Shown here: piece by piece, positions 8,477 through 15,876 of the stretch
Position numbering within the stretch: the stretch's first letter is position 1
How the letters are laid out: each line of letters opens with the position of its first letter
Source of the DNA: Olsenella sp. SW781
GTDB lineage: Bacteria > Actinomycetota > Coriobacteriia > Coriobacteriales > Atopobiaceae
Assembly: GCF_012027725.1 (NCBI RefSeq)
Contig: NZ_SJOU01000006.1
Location: 84,783 to 148,782, forward strand
Direction of reading: 5' to 3'
DNA: 64,000 bases
Position numbers and translations under genes: made by a program
Notes under the pieces: model-generated
Database searches by the model: none
What the model was told of the DNA's origin: nothing
What the model saw: the letters and a program-made list of their open reading frames with translations, nothing else

Positions 8477-9721
8477 ATGGGACGCGTGCGCTCCGCCCTT
8501 CTCGCCCTGCTCGCCGCCTGCTGCCTTGCCGCCTGCGGCGTCCCCATCGACTCGCCCGCGCCGAGCGAGGCGGAGGTGCTCGACTACGCCACGCTCCAGT
8601 GCCCCAACGAGGGCTTCGAGGTCGTGGCGTCCGAGGAGGTGCGCGAGCTCCCGCAGAAGGTCGTCTACACGCTGCGCTCGACCGAGCGCGACCTCACCTT
8701 CACCGCCACCGGCGAGATAACCGAGCCCGTGAGCGGCAAGTTCCCCTCCGGGCCCAAGCCGCGCGTGTCCTGCGACTACCCCTCCGCAGTCAGGGACCTC
8801 TACCACGACGACGTCATCACGGAGCTCTCGGAGCGGGTCGCCGGCCAGGGCGAGTCGGGCATCGTCTTCTCGCCCGGCTGGCCCGAGCTCTACGTGCGCA
8901 ACTATGCCCAGCTCGAGGAGGCGCTCGCGCTGCTCGAGGAGGTCGACGCCCTCTACGAGCCCGAGCTTGCGTACAACCCCGCCGAGTGGGTCCGCGAGAA
9001 CGCCTCCACGAGCGTGGCCATCCGCTGGTTCGACGGCACTCTCTCGGCGGAGGACGGCGATCCCACGGGCTGGAAGCAGCTGGGGGACGTCGCGCTCTAC
9101 GGCGAGCTTGACGCCGAGAGGGACCTCGAGGCGCTCGCGAGCGCCTATGCCCAGCTCATCGCCGACGGCGTGGCGCCGGCCGACGCCACGCTGCCCGAGC
9201 GCCACCTGGAGTCGCTGCACCGCACCGCCATCGACCGCATCGCGGTGCGCGGCGAGGAGGTCCCCTTTGGGCTGGGCGAGACCTCCTGGGAAGACGCCAC
9301 CAACCCCTACCAGCGCGACCACATCTCGGAGGGCGGGGGCGTCGTCGCCCACTGGAGCGACGAGCGTGGCTGCTACCTCGTGCGCGTCAACATGGACGGC
9401 ACCGACCCGCGCGATCGCGACGAGGGCGGCTCGTGGCTCGTCCAGCAGGTGGCCCAGCTTGCGGGAGGCAGCTACGAGGATGATGCGACCGGCTTCTCGT
9501 GGGAGGTCGGCGACGTGAGCGGCCACATGGAGTACGTCGGGCTGGAGAGCGGCAGGAAGGTCGCTCGCCTTGAGCTCAACGACCGCACCAGCATGGTCAG
9601 CTGCAGCTCCGAGGAGGCGGGCCTCTCTGACGCGGTGGCGATGCCGGTCGAGGACTTCGCGGCCCTCTTCGGCCTCACGGCCCGCGTTGACGAGGCGGAG
9701 GGCGTCATTCACCTGGAGTAG
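8477..9721 (+). CDS. Secreted lipoprotein of unknown function
   Basis: A 414-residue lipoprotein. The signal peptide (SALLALLAACCLAAC) has a lipobox cleaving before Cys21 or so. The body, rich in acidic and aromatic residues, holds no domain I recognise; the later part (about 280-414) has a repeating beta-strand feel with a DDATGFSWEVGDVSGHMEYV segment. The start is set by a strong TAAGGAGG six bases upstream of ATG. No operon partner: repeats border it on both sides. Confidence 0.75.
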   Translation: MGRVRSALLALLAACCLAACGVPIDSPAPSEAEVLDYATLQCPNEGFEVVASEEVRELPQKVVYTLRSTERDLTFTATGEITEPVSGKFPSGPKPRVSCDYPSAVRDLYHDDVITELSERVAGQGESGIVFSPGWPELYVRNYAQLEEALALLEEVDALYEPELAYNPAEWVRENASTSVAIRWFDGTLSAEDGDPTGWKQLGDVALYGELDAERDLEALASAYAQLIADGVAPADATLPERHLESLHRTAIDRIAVRGEEVPFGLGETSWEDATNPYQRDHISEGGGVVAHWSDERGCYLVRVNMDGTDPRDRDEGGSWLVQQVAQLAGGSYEDDATGFSWEVGDVSGHMEYVGLESGRKVARLELNDRTSMVSCSSEEAGLSDAVAMPVEDFAALFGLTARVDEAEGVIHLE

Positions 9722-9734
9722 GCCCCGGGCCTCC

Positions 9735-9925
9735 GGGTACGTACACCTCCCGCCCGGGTACGTACAATCCCAGGCCGGGTACGTACTAAGTTGTGAGTTT
9801 GATACACTTTCGCCACCATGCCTACCTGCGGATTTGTCGCACAGGTCCATGCCTCAGCAGGGAAGTCGTGTACGTACCCGGGCGGGTGGTGTACGTACCC
9901 GGCGCGAGGCTGTACGCACCCGGAG
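9735..9925. repeat. GGGTACGTAC inverted-repeat cluster
   Basis: Three GGGTACGTAC boxes (about 9736-9785) on the plus strand face two GTACGTACCC boxes and a GTACGCACCC variant (about 9869-9921). The centre (9790-9860) is comparatively AT-rich. It occupies most of the 303-bp gap between the convergent lipoprotein and ilvE genes, so termination is the simplest role. Confidence 0.75.
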
Positions 9926-10024
9926 CCGGCGCGCCCCAGGGCGCGCCGACGCCCCGACGCAAGCGGCCGCCCCCACCCGGGCGGGCAGGGGCGGCCGACG
10001 GACGCCAGGTTCTTCTCGCCTGGC

Positions 10025-11071
10025 CTAGGCGATCTTGACGACCCAGCCCTCGGGACCGGCGACCTCGCCGGCCTGGATGCCGGTCAGGGTCTCGCGCAGC
10101 TTGGACATGACGGGGCCGACGTGCTCCATGCCGCCCTCGCCGAAGACGACCTCGGTGTCGCCGTTGACGACCTTGCCCACGGGGCTTATGACGGCCGCGG
10201 TGCCGCACATGCCGCACTCGACGAAGGCGCCGCTCGCGACCTCCTCGAACTTCACCGGACGCTCGACGACGGTCATGCCGAGCATCTCCTCGGCCACCTG
10301 CACGAGGCTGCGACGCGTGATCGACGGCAGGATGGAGTCGGTCGCGGACTGCGGCACCACGAGCGTGCCCTCGCGGTCCACGAACAGGAAGTTGGCGCCG
10401 CCGGACTCCTCAACGAAGGTGTGGGTCTGCGGGTCGAGGAACATGTTGTCCGCGAAGCCCTCGGCATGCGCCTGGACGCTCGGGTAGAGGGACATCGCGT
10501 AGTTGAGGCCGGCCTTGATGGCGCCGGTGCCGTGAGGCGCCGCGCGGTCGTACTCGGGGACCTTGACGGCCACGGGCTTGACGCCGCCGGAGTAGTACGG
10601 GCCCACGGGCGTCACGAGGATGCGGAACTGGTACTCGTCAGCGGGCTTGACGCCGATGACCTCGCCCGTGGCCACCATGAACGGGCGCACGTAGAGCGTG
10701 GCGCCGGAGCCGAAGGGCGGCACCCAGGCCTCGTTGGCCTTGACGACCATCTTGACGGCCTCGACGAACTTGTCCTCCGGGAAGGGCGGCATCACGATGC
10801 GGCGCGCGGAGTCGGCCATGCGGGAGGCGTTGAGGTCCGGGCGGAAGCAGACGATGTCGCCGTCCTTGGTGGTATAGGCCTTGAGGCCCTCGAAGACCTC
10901 CTGGCAGTAGTGGAAGATGCCCGCGCACTCGGAGAGCGTGAGGGTGTGGTCGGTGGTGAGGCCGCCCTCCTCCCAGGCGCCGTCGTGATAGTTGCAGACG
11001 TAGCTGTAGTCCGTGGGCTGGTAGGCAAAGCCGAGGCTGCCCCAGTCGATGTCCTTCTTCTCCACTGCCAT
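10025..11071 (-). CDS. ilvE: Branched-chain amino acid aminotransferase
   Basis: A 348-residue fold-type IV PLP enzyme of the BCAT2-like group, interconverting Leu, Ile and Val with their keto acids. The PLP lysine is Lys186 in GTGAIKAGLNYAMSL; GLKAYTTKDGDIVCFRPDLN, the FVEESGGANFLF segment and FVECGMCGTAAVISPVGK are family hallmarks. The ATG at 11071 follows a GAGGGGG ribosome site, while longer upstream reading has none. It appears monocistronic. A GGCGAGAAGAACG word lies in its upstream region (11126). Confidence 0.95.
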   Translation of the reverse strand: MAVEKKDIDWGSLGFAYQPTDYSYVCNYHDGAWEEGGLTTDHTLTLSECAGIFHYCQEVFEGLKAYTTKDGDIVCFRPDLNASRMADSARRIVMPPFPEDKFVEAVKMVVKANEAWVPPFGSGATLYVRPFMVATGEVIGVKPADEYQFRILVTPVGPYYSGGVKPVAVKVPEYDRAAPHGTGAIKAGLNYAMSLYPSVQAHAEGFADNMFLDPQTHTFVEESGGANFLFVDREGTLVVPQSATDSILPSITRRSLVQVAEEMLGMTVVERPVKFEEVASGAFVECGMCGTAAVISPVGKVVNGDTEVVFGEGGMEHVGPVMSKLRETLTGIQAGEVAGPEGWVVKIA

Positions 11072-11245
11072 GATTGCCCCCTCGTGCCGGGATTGTGTGC
11101 TGCGCAAACGATAAACCCATTCAGGGCGAGAAGAACGACGGGTTGCGGAGGTTGTAACATTGCGCGCCGCGCGGGCAGAGGGCCCCGCGGCGTGCGCGGG
11201 GCCCGGCCCGGGAATACCCACGGTCTGCGGGGTGGCCGAAACGGG

Positions 11246-11346
11246 TATACTCGGTATCGAGCAGAGGGTGAGCGCCCTCCTGTTCAGTGACTGACTTTGT
11301 GGGTGACACCCACGCGGAACAGCCGCCTGCCGGGGCGGCTGTTTCC
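11246..11346 (+). ncRNA. Putative antisense RNA of a type I toxin-antitoxin locus
   Basis: A TATACT box (11246-11251) could start a transcript of about 90 bases that ends at the strong hairpin 11316-11346 (arms GGAACAGCCGCC / GGCGGCTGTTTCC, then TTT). This hairpin is also the 3' end of the convergent toxin transcript, so the two RNAs would overlap at their 3' ends, as in Fst/RNA II and TxpA/RatA systems. A GGGTGACACCC segment at 11301-11311 resembles GGGCGTCACCC beside the toxin stop codon. No good -35 is seen; the RNA is inferred. Confidence 0.4.
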
Positions 11347-11371
11347 ATATGGATGGGGCGTCACCCGCAAG

Positions 11372-11452
11372 CTACTTGGTCAGAAGAGCCACGAAGGCAA
11401 CCGCCAGAACCAGCACGGCCGCCGCAAGCAGCAGCAAGGTGAGCTTATCCAT
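11372..11452 (-). CDS. Small hydrophobic peptide, probable type I toxin
   Basis: A 26-codon gene. The peptide begins MDKLTLLLL, continues with an unbroken Ala/Val/Leu membrane helix and ends VALLTK: a charged start, one helix and a basic end, as in Fst/Ldr and putative holin-like toxins that depolarise the membrane. The ATG is preceded by GGAGGG with five-base spacing, and a near-consensus promoter lies 58-86 bases upstream. The stop is followed by a strong hairpin shared with a convergent transcript. No close homologue can be named without a search. Confidence 0.6.
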   Translation of the reverse strand: MDKLTLLLLAAAVLVLAVAFVALLTK

Positions 11453-11509
11453 AGGAACCCTCCAATCTCCCCGCAAGGACTGGGAGGGCACCGCCCGCTC
11501 GATGGGCCG

Positions 11510-11538
11510 ATTATACGCGCTTCTCATCTCATTTACAA
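11510..11538 (-). promoter_or_regulatory. Sigma-70 promoter for the small peptide
   Basis: On the minus strand TTGTAA (11533-11538) and TATAAT (11510-11515) are separated by exactly 17 bases, the best sigma-70 promoter seen in the window. The predicted start lies about 50 bases upstream of the peptide ATG. Confidence 0.7.
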
Positions 11539-11616
11539 ACATGTGTTCGTAGTTCTTGAGGTTCAGACGGCGTACAATCGTGCCGACAAAAGCAGCGAGA
11601 AGAACCGAGGCACGAC

Positions 11617-12660
11617 ATGCGCATGTTCCGCAACGACTACTCCGAGGGCGCCGCGCCCGAGATCCTGGCCGCGCTCGCCGCCACCAACGACGAGCAGACC
11701 GTCGGCTACACCGAGGGCGACGCCCACTGCGAGCGCGCCCGCGAGCTCATTCGCGCCGCATGCGGGCGCGACGACGTCGACGTGGAGTTCTGCGTCGGCG
11801 GGACCTCGGCGAACGTCATCGGCGTGACGGGGCTCCTGCGCGACTGGGAGGGCGCCGTCTGCACGAAGGACGCCCACATCAACGTCCACGAGACCGGCGC
11901 CGTTGCCGCGTGCGGCCGCACCGTGCTGCCCACCGACGACGCCGACGGCTTCCTCACGCCGGAGGCCGCCGAGCGCGTCTGGCGCTTTCAGACCTCCACG
12001 GGCCGCCACATGACGCGCCCCGGGTGCGTCTACATCTCCAACACCACGGAGCTCGGCGGCGTCTGGGACCTCGAGCGCTTCGACGCGATCTGCGACTGGG
12101 CGGACGAGAAGGGCCTGCCCGTCTTCCTCGACGGCGCGCGCCTGGGAAGCGGCCTTACCTCCCCCGCCGCGGGCGGCCTCACGCTCGAGCACATCGCCGC
12201 GCGCTGCGGGGCCTTCTACATCGGCGGCACCAAGAACGGCATGCTCTTCGGCGAGGCCATGGTCATCGCCGACCCGCGTCTCAAGGAGGCCTTCCCGTTC
12301 CTGCAGAAGGAGCGCGGAGGCCTGCTCGCCAAGGGGCGCCTGCTCGGCGTGCAGTTCGAGGCCGCGTTCGAGCAGCCGGCGGACGGCGGCGAGCCGCTCT
12401 ACTGGCGCCTGGCGAGAAACGCCAACGCCTGCGCGTTCCGCCTGCGCGAGGGGCTCGTGCGCCGGGGGTTTGAGCCCTACGGCGAGGCGCCCTCCAACCA
12501 GCAGTTCTTCGTCATGACGCCCGCCCAGCGCGACGCCTTCGAGGCCGCATGCGGCTGCGAGACCTTCTACGAGCTGCCGGACGGCAACGTGGTCGCGCGC
12601 TTCGTCTGCTCCTGGGCCACGGCCGAGAAGGACGTGGACGAGCTCCTCGCAGCCGTGTAA
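11617..12660 (+). CDS. Low-specificity threonine aldolase-like PLP lyase
   Basis: A 347-residue fold-type I PLP enzyme of the beta-eliminating lyase/threonine aldolase family, cleaving L-threonine or allo-threonine to glycine and acetaldehyde. The start RNDYSEGAAPEILAAL, Asp172 and Arg175 in FLDGARLGSGL, and PLP Lys206 in YIGGTKNGMLFGEA are diagnostic. A TACAAT -10 box at 11573-11578 probably drives it. The penultimate codon and stop are part of the 57-bp palindrome that follows. Substrate choice among beta-hydroxy amino acids is not determinable here. Confidence 0.9.
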   Translation: MRMFRNDYSEGAAPEILAALAATNDEQTVGYTEGDAHCERARELIRAACGRDDVDVEFCVGGTSANVIGVTGLLRDWEGAVCTKDAHINVHETGAVAACGRTVLPTDDADGFLTPEAAERVWRFQTSTGRHMTRPGCVYISNTTELGGVWDLERFDAICDWADEKGLPVFLDGARLGSGLTSPAAGGLTLEHIAARCGAFYIGGTKNGMLFGEAMVIADPRLKEAFPFLQKERGGLLAKGRLLGVQFEAAFEQPADGGEPLYWRLARNANACAFRLREGLVRRGFEPYGEAPSNQQFFVMTPAQRDAFEAACGCETFYELPDGNVVARFVCSWATAEKDVDELLAAV

Positions 12661-12767
12661 AAGGGGACGGGTTATTTCTCTCAGAGAGCCTGGGACAGGC
12701 CCCGGGGAGCGCTCCCCGGGGCCTGTCCCAGGCTCTCTGAGAGAAATAACCCGTCCCCTTTTACACG
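12654..12767. repeat. Perfect 57-bp palindrome joining two convergent genes
   Basis: Arms 12654-12710 and 12711-12767 are perfect inverted copies with no loop. Both outer ends carry CGTGTAA, so the last Val codon and TAA stop of the aldolase and of the convergent HAD gene are mirror images within the element. Inner words are AAAAGGGGACGGGTTATTTC and CTGGGACAGGCCCCGG. It should fold into a very stable hairpin and act as a bidirectional terminator. Confidence 0.95.
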
Positions 12768-13390
12768 AACGAGTCGATGACCTCGTCGGCGGCGCTCACG
12801 TCCTGGACGATGTCGCAGCCGGTATAGGCGATGACGTAGCAGCCGGCCGCCTTCGCCGAGGCGATGCCCGTCGGCGAGTCCTCCACGGCCACGCACTTCT
12901 CGGCGTCCACGCCCAATAGCTCCATCGCGCGCAGGTACGGGTCGGGCGCCGGCTTGCGGCTCTCGACCATGTCCCCGCAGACGATGACGTCGAAGCGGCT
13001 CAGGACCCCCAGCCGCGCGAGCGCCGTGAGGATGCAGCGGGAGACCGTCATCGACACGAGCCCCACCCTGACGCCACGCGCCCGCAGGTCGTCCAGCAGT
13101 TCGGTCGCTCCCGGCTCCATCACGAGCGGCGCCTCCGCGTAGGTGCGGTAGCAGTCGTCCCGCAGGCGCTCGTAGTCGTCGATGGATCCCGCCACGTGAT
13201 GGCGCTCGAGGATGGGCGGCACCGTCACGCGGTCCTCCCCGCCCGTGAGCACCTCGAGCTCCTCGCGCGAGACCTCGGCGCCCATCTGACGCAGGATATC
13301 CTGCACCAGATAGAGGTTCTCGACCTCGGTGTTGCAGAGCGTCCCATCAAAGTCAAAGAGCACGGCGTCAATGCGCTCCGGGCGCGCCAT
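12761..13390 (-). CDS. HAD-superfamily phosphatase, beta-phosphoglucomutase-like
   Basis: A 209-residue HAD hydrolase. Motif I FDFDGTLCNTEVE (nucleophile and acid Asp), motif II SMT within VGLVSMTVSR, motif III Lys in SRKPAPDPYLRA and motif IV VEDSPTGIASAKAAGC are all present, with a helical C1 cap between motifs I and II. It removes phosphate from a small metabolite or acts as a sugar-phosphate mutase; the family does not allow a substrate call. Its stop codon lies in the 57-bp palindrome. Confidence 0.9.
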   Translation of the reverse strand: MARPERIDAVLFDFDGTLCNTEVENLYLVQDILRQMGAEVSREELEVLTGGEDRVTVPPILERHHVAGSIDDYERLRDDCYRTYAEAPLVMEPGATELLDDLRARGVRVGLVSMTVSRCILTALARLGVLSRFDVIVCGDMVESRKPAPDPYLRAMELLGVDAEKCVAVEDSPTGIASAKAAGCYVIAYTGCDIVQDVSAADEVIDSFV

Positions 13391-13424
13391 CGCGGCCTCC
13401 TTAGGGTCGGCGGTTGGTGGCAGA

Positions 13425-13469
13425 AGTGTACCAGACCCCCGCTGACCTGCATGTCAAAGCATTTTGACA
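13425..13469. promoter_or_regulatory. Divergent promoter region with inverted repeat
   Basis: TGTCAAA-GCAT-TTTGACA (13452-13469) is a perfect 7-bp inverted repeat holding TTGACA in both directions, between the divergent HAD and XRE genes. On the minus strand an extended -10 (TGGTACACT, box 13425-13430) lies 35 bases before the HAD start. It may be the operator of the XRE protein or overlapping -35 boxes. Confidence 0.35.
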
Positions 13470-13534
13470 CGTATGCGAGCGACGGGCGCCCACACAACGG
13501 GTACCCTATGTGCAACCGAGGAAAGCGGGGAGCC

Positions 13535-14242
13535 ATGGACGTTGGGACGCGCATACGAGAGCACCGCGAGGCCGCCGGCATGCGCCAGGACCAGCTCGCC
13601 GAGCTCTGCCGGGTGAGCCGCCAGACCATCAGCAACTGGGAGCGCAACAAGACCCTGCCCGACGTCGTGAGCCTCAAGGTCATGGCACACGAGCTCGGCA
13701 CCACGGTGGACGCCCTCATCGGGGACGACATACCGGAGATCAGGCGCCGAGCCGACTCGGAGGCGCGGAGGTTTCTGACACTCTATCTCCTGAACCTCGC
13801 CTTCATGCTGGCAAGCGACGTCATGAACATGGGGTCAAACTGGGGCGGCCACGCCTTCGACGCCCCTGTCTGGACCTACCTCCGCGCCGCCGTTGCGGGT
13901 GCCTGGCTGGTCGTCCTCGTCCCCTACGTGCGGCTGGTCAGGCGCCACAGATTCGCCTATATCGGCGAGATCGGCCGCTATCTCGACAAGAACCTCGTTC
14001 TCGAGGAGTCGCGCGTCACGAGGGTCGCCCGGTCGATGCTCCGTCACATCCAGGTCTGGAACGGCGTGCTCCTCACGCTCGCCGCCCTCGCCGGGCTCGC
14101 GGCAGGGGGCGTGCTCACCCCGGGCATGGCGGCCTGCCTCGTCGCCGTGTGCGCCGCGCTCGTCGCCCTCGGCGTCCACCTCGACAAGGAGCGCCAGCGC
14201 TGGGGCGGATCGGTCAACCCGCCGCTCCCTCCGCAGCGCTGA
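13535..14242 (+). CDS. XRE-family regulator with C-terminal membrane helices
   Basis: A 235-residue protein with an N-terminal Cro/CI helix-turn-helix (residues 3-58: RIREHREAAGMRQDQLAELC, VSRQTISNWERNKTLPD) and hydrophobic helices at about 80-95, 110-130 and 168-212. Such membrane-tethered XRE proteins are common in Firmicutes and Coriobacteriia, often regulating their own region. GGGGAG precedes the ATG. It is divergent from the HAD gene, and an inverted repeat between them is a candidate site. Confidence 0.85.
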   Translation: MDVGTRIREHREAAGMRQDQLAELCRVSRQTISNWERNKTLPDVVSLKVMAHELGTTVDALIGDDIPEIRRRADSEARRFLTLYLLNLAFMLASDVMNMGSNWGGHAFDAPVWTYLRAAVAGAWLVVLVPYVRLVRRHRFAYIGEIGRYLDKNLVLEESRVTRVARSMLRHIQVWNGVLLTLAALAGLAAGGVLTPGMAACLVAVCAALVALGVHLDKERQRWGGSVNPPLPPQR

Positions 14243-14249
14243 TGCGCCC

Positions 14250-14708
14250 TCAGAGCTCGATCTCGGCGTACGAAACGTGGTTGCGCCGCTCCATCCACGA
14301 GAAGAACTCCTCGGGCGTACGCACGGGAATCGCAGAGCGCCCGAAGTCGCGCGCGTTTCTCGTCACGATGACGGACGCGTCGATGCTCGTGGCGACCTGG
14401 TACGCCAGCGCGTCCTCGAAGTCAGGCCAGTCAGACTCCAGCGCCCGGTCCACCTCGCGCTCCCCCGGCGCGCACACGCGCACGAAGCGGCGCAGGGCAA
14501 GCAGCGCCTCGCGCGCAGCGGGCGCGCAGGACGGACGCCCGCCGTTGCTCAGCACGTAGAAGATGTCAGTGACCTGCGATGAACTCGCCCAGAGCTCGTA
14601 GTCCCCCATCTCGGCAAAGATCATGAGCCTCCGCGCGAGCTCGTAGAAGCCACCGCGCCGGGCGAGAAAGTCAACGAGCACGTTGCTGTCCACGAGTACG
14701 CGAATCAT
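14250..14708 (-). CDS. PIN-domain toxin (VapC-like ribonuclease)
   Basis: A 152-residue PIN-domain protein, a probable Mg-dependent RNase toxin. The acidic pocket is Asp7 in VLVDSNVLVD, Asp96/Glu98/Asp99 in WPDFEDALAYQVA and Asp121 in VTRNARDFG. Its ATG overlaps the end of the upstream ribbon-helix-helix gene by four bases (ATGA), the classical antitoxin-toxin arrangement. RNA target unknown; VapC enzymes often cut tRNA or rRNA. Confidence 0.85.
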   Translation of the reverse strand: MIRVLVDSNVLVDFLARRGGFYELARRLMIFAEMGDYELWASSSQVTDIFYVLSNGGRPSCAPAAREALLALRRFVRVCAPGEREVDRALESDWPDFEDALAYQVATSIDASVIVTRNARDFGRSAIPVRTPEEFFSWMERRNHVSYAEIEL

Positions 14709-15007
14709 CGGCCGTCCCCCATCAGACCGGCGTCGGCAAGCCGCTCCGCCCGCGCCTGCCTCACGTCCATGGCCGCGAACCGCTCATCGAGCTCGACTCT
14801 GGTGACGGCGTCCACCGCCGCGACGGCAGCGCGCAGCCGCGCCTCCCGCGCCTCCCCAGAGGCAGAGAAGGGCAGCGCACGCCTCGAGATGACATAGTCG
14901 TACAGCTCGTTGATCGCCTGAGAGGCGTTGGTCCCCAGCTCCCTGAGCACCTGGTTGCCCAGCTCCTTCTTGGCCTGCGACATCCGCCCCGTAACCATCG
15001 CGTCCAC
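14705..15007 (-). CDS. RelB/DinJ-like antitoxin of the PIN toxin
   Basis: A protein of about 100 residues with a ribbon-helix-helix-type N-terminus (MSQAKKELGNQVLRELG, then NASQAINELYDYVISRRALPF) close to the RelB/DinJ pattern, and a charged C-terminus that would wrap the toxin. I prefer the GTG at 15005-15007 because GGGGAGG lies six bases upstream; the ATG at 14996-14998 is the alternative. An inverted repeat overlaps the promoter, so autoregulation is likely. Pairing a RelB/DinJ-like antitoxin with a PIN toxin rather than RelE/YafQ is a mix-and-match combination. Confidence 0.8.
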   Translation of the reverse strand: MDAMVTGRMSQAKKELGNQVLRELGTNASQAINELYDYVISRRALPFSASGEAREARLRAAVAAVDAVTRVELDERFAAMDVRQARAERLADAGLMGDGR

Positions 15008-15025
15008 AGCCGGCCTCCCCAAATC

Positions 15026-15046
15026 GTTGTACCGTACAACACTATA
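15026..15046 (-). promoter_or_regulatory. Operator and -10 box of the toxin-antitoxin operon
   Basis: GTTGTAC-C-GTACAAC (15026-15040) is a 7+1+7 inverted repeat just downstream of a TATAGT box (minus strand, 15041-15046). Its position over the transcription start fits repression by the antitoxin. Confidence 0.6.
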
Positions 15047-15096
15047 CCACATCACATCACCCACCCCCCCGGCGGTAAGAGAGCCCGTCGACGCGA

Positions 15097-15181
15097 GCCG
15101 CCCCGGCAGCCTCCCGATTTCCTAAGCAGAAGTTTCACGGAGTGCACTTCTGCGTGGAAATCGGGAGGCTGCCGGGGCGGC
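15097..15181. terminator. Nested hairpin after the DUF47 gene
   Basis: Outer arms 15097-15122 and 15156-15181 are perfect (26 bp); inner arms GCAGAAGT/ACTTCTGC (15126-15133, 15146-15153) form a second stem. It lies between the minus-strand toxin-antitoxin operon and the minus-strand DUF47 gene and probably ends the latter's transcript. Confidence 0.8.
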
Positions 15182-15206
15182 CCCACGAGCGAGACGTTCT
15201 TCTCGC

Positions 15207-15833
15207 CTACGCGTCCTTCATGATGATGTCACGCACGATGGCGGAGACGCGGTCGCAAGCGTCGAGGCAGAGCTCCATGCGGTCGAAGATGCGCAGCCAG
15301 CTGACCGCGTACTTGCCGCTCGCGTCCTCCTCGTCAGAGAAGAGGCGGCGCAGCGCCTTCTGGTAGACGGTGTCGCCCTCGTCCTCCACGGTGCCGACGC
15401 CGATGGCCTTCTCCAGGACGATGCGGTCCTTCTTGTAGTCGGGCAGGTGGTTGATCATCTCCTGCATCTCGCTCACGGCGTGCACGGTGAGCTCGGAGAT
15501 CTGCTTGGCCTCGAGGCGCAGGTCGGAGAGGTTGAAGAGGTCGAGCCGCACCGCGACGCCGTACATGGAGTCGACGACGTCATCCATGGCCAGGGCCAGG
15601 TTGGAGATGTCCTCGCGGTCGATCGGCGTGATGAAGGAGGTGTAGAGCTTGGCCATGATGGCCTTCACGCGCTCGTCGCAGGTGGACTCGTAGACCTTCA
15701 TCTGCGGGATGCTGCTCATCGACTCGGGGAACTCCGTGATGATGGTGTTGTACTCGTTCGCGGCCTCGGTGATGAGGGCGGCGAACTCCTTGAGCATGGT
15801 GTAGAACTCGTCTTCCTTCTTGATGCGGGGCAT
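15207..15833 (-). CDS. DUF47 (PhoU-like) accessory protein of Pit transporter
   Basis: A 208-residue all-helical protein of the TIGR00153/DUF47 family, distantly PhoU-like, usually encoded with Pit phosphate transporters and thought to control them. Recognisable parts are the N-terminus MPRIKKEDEFYTMLKEFA, the EDISNLALAMDDVVDSMYG segment and VSWLRIFDRMELCLDACDR near the end. The ATG follows AGGAGTTGAC. It is the second gene of a two-gene operon, 43 bases after the Pit gene. Cytoplasmic, probably membrane-associated through Pit. Confidence 0.9.
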   Translation of the reverse strand: MPRIKKEDEFYTMLKEFAALITEAANEYNTIITEFPESMSSIPQMKVYESTCDERVKAIMAKLYTSFITPIDREDISNLALAMDDVVDSMYGVAVRLDLFNLSDLRLEAKQISELTVHAVSEMQEMINHLPDYKKDRIVLEKAIGVGTVEDEGDTVYQKALRRLFSDEEDASGKYAVSWLRIFDRMELCLDACDRVSAIVRDIIMKDA

Positions 15834-15876
15834 GTCAACTCCTTTGTCTGTGGCGAGAAGAACGCGCGCTCGGCGC

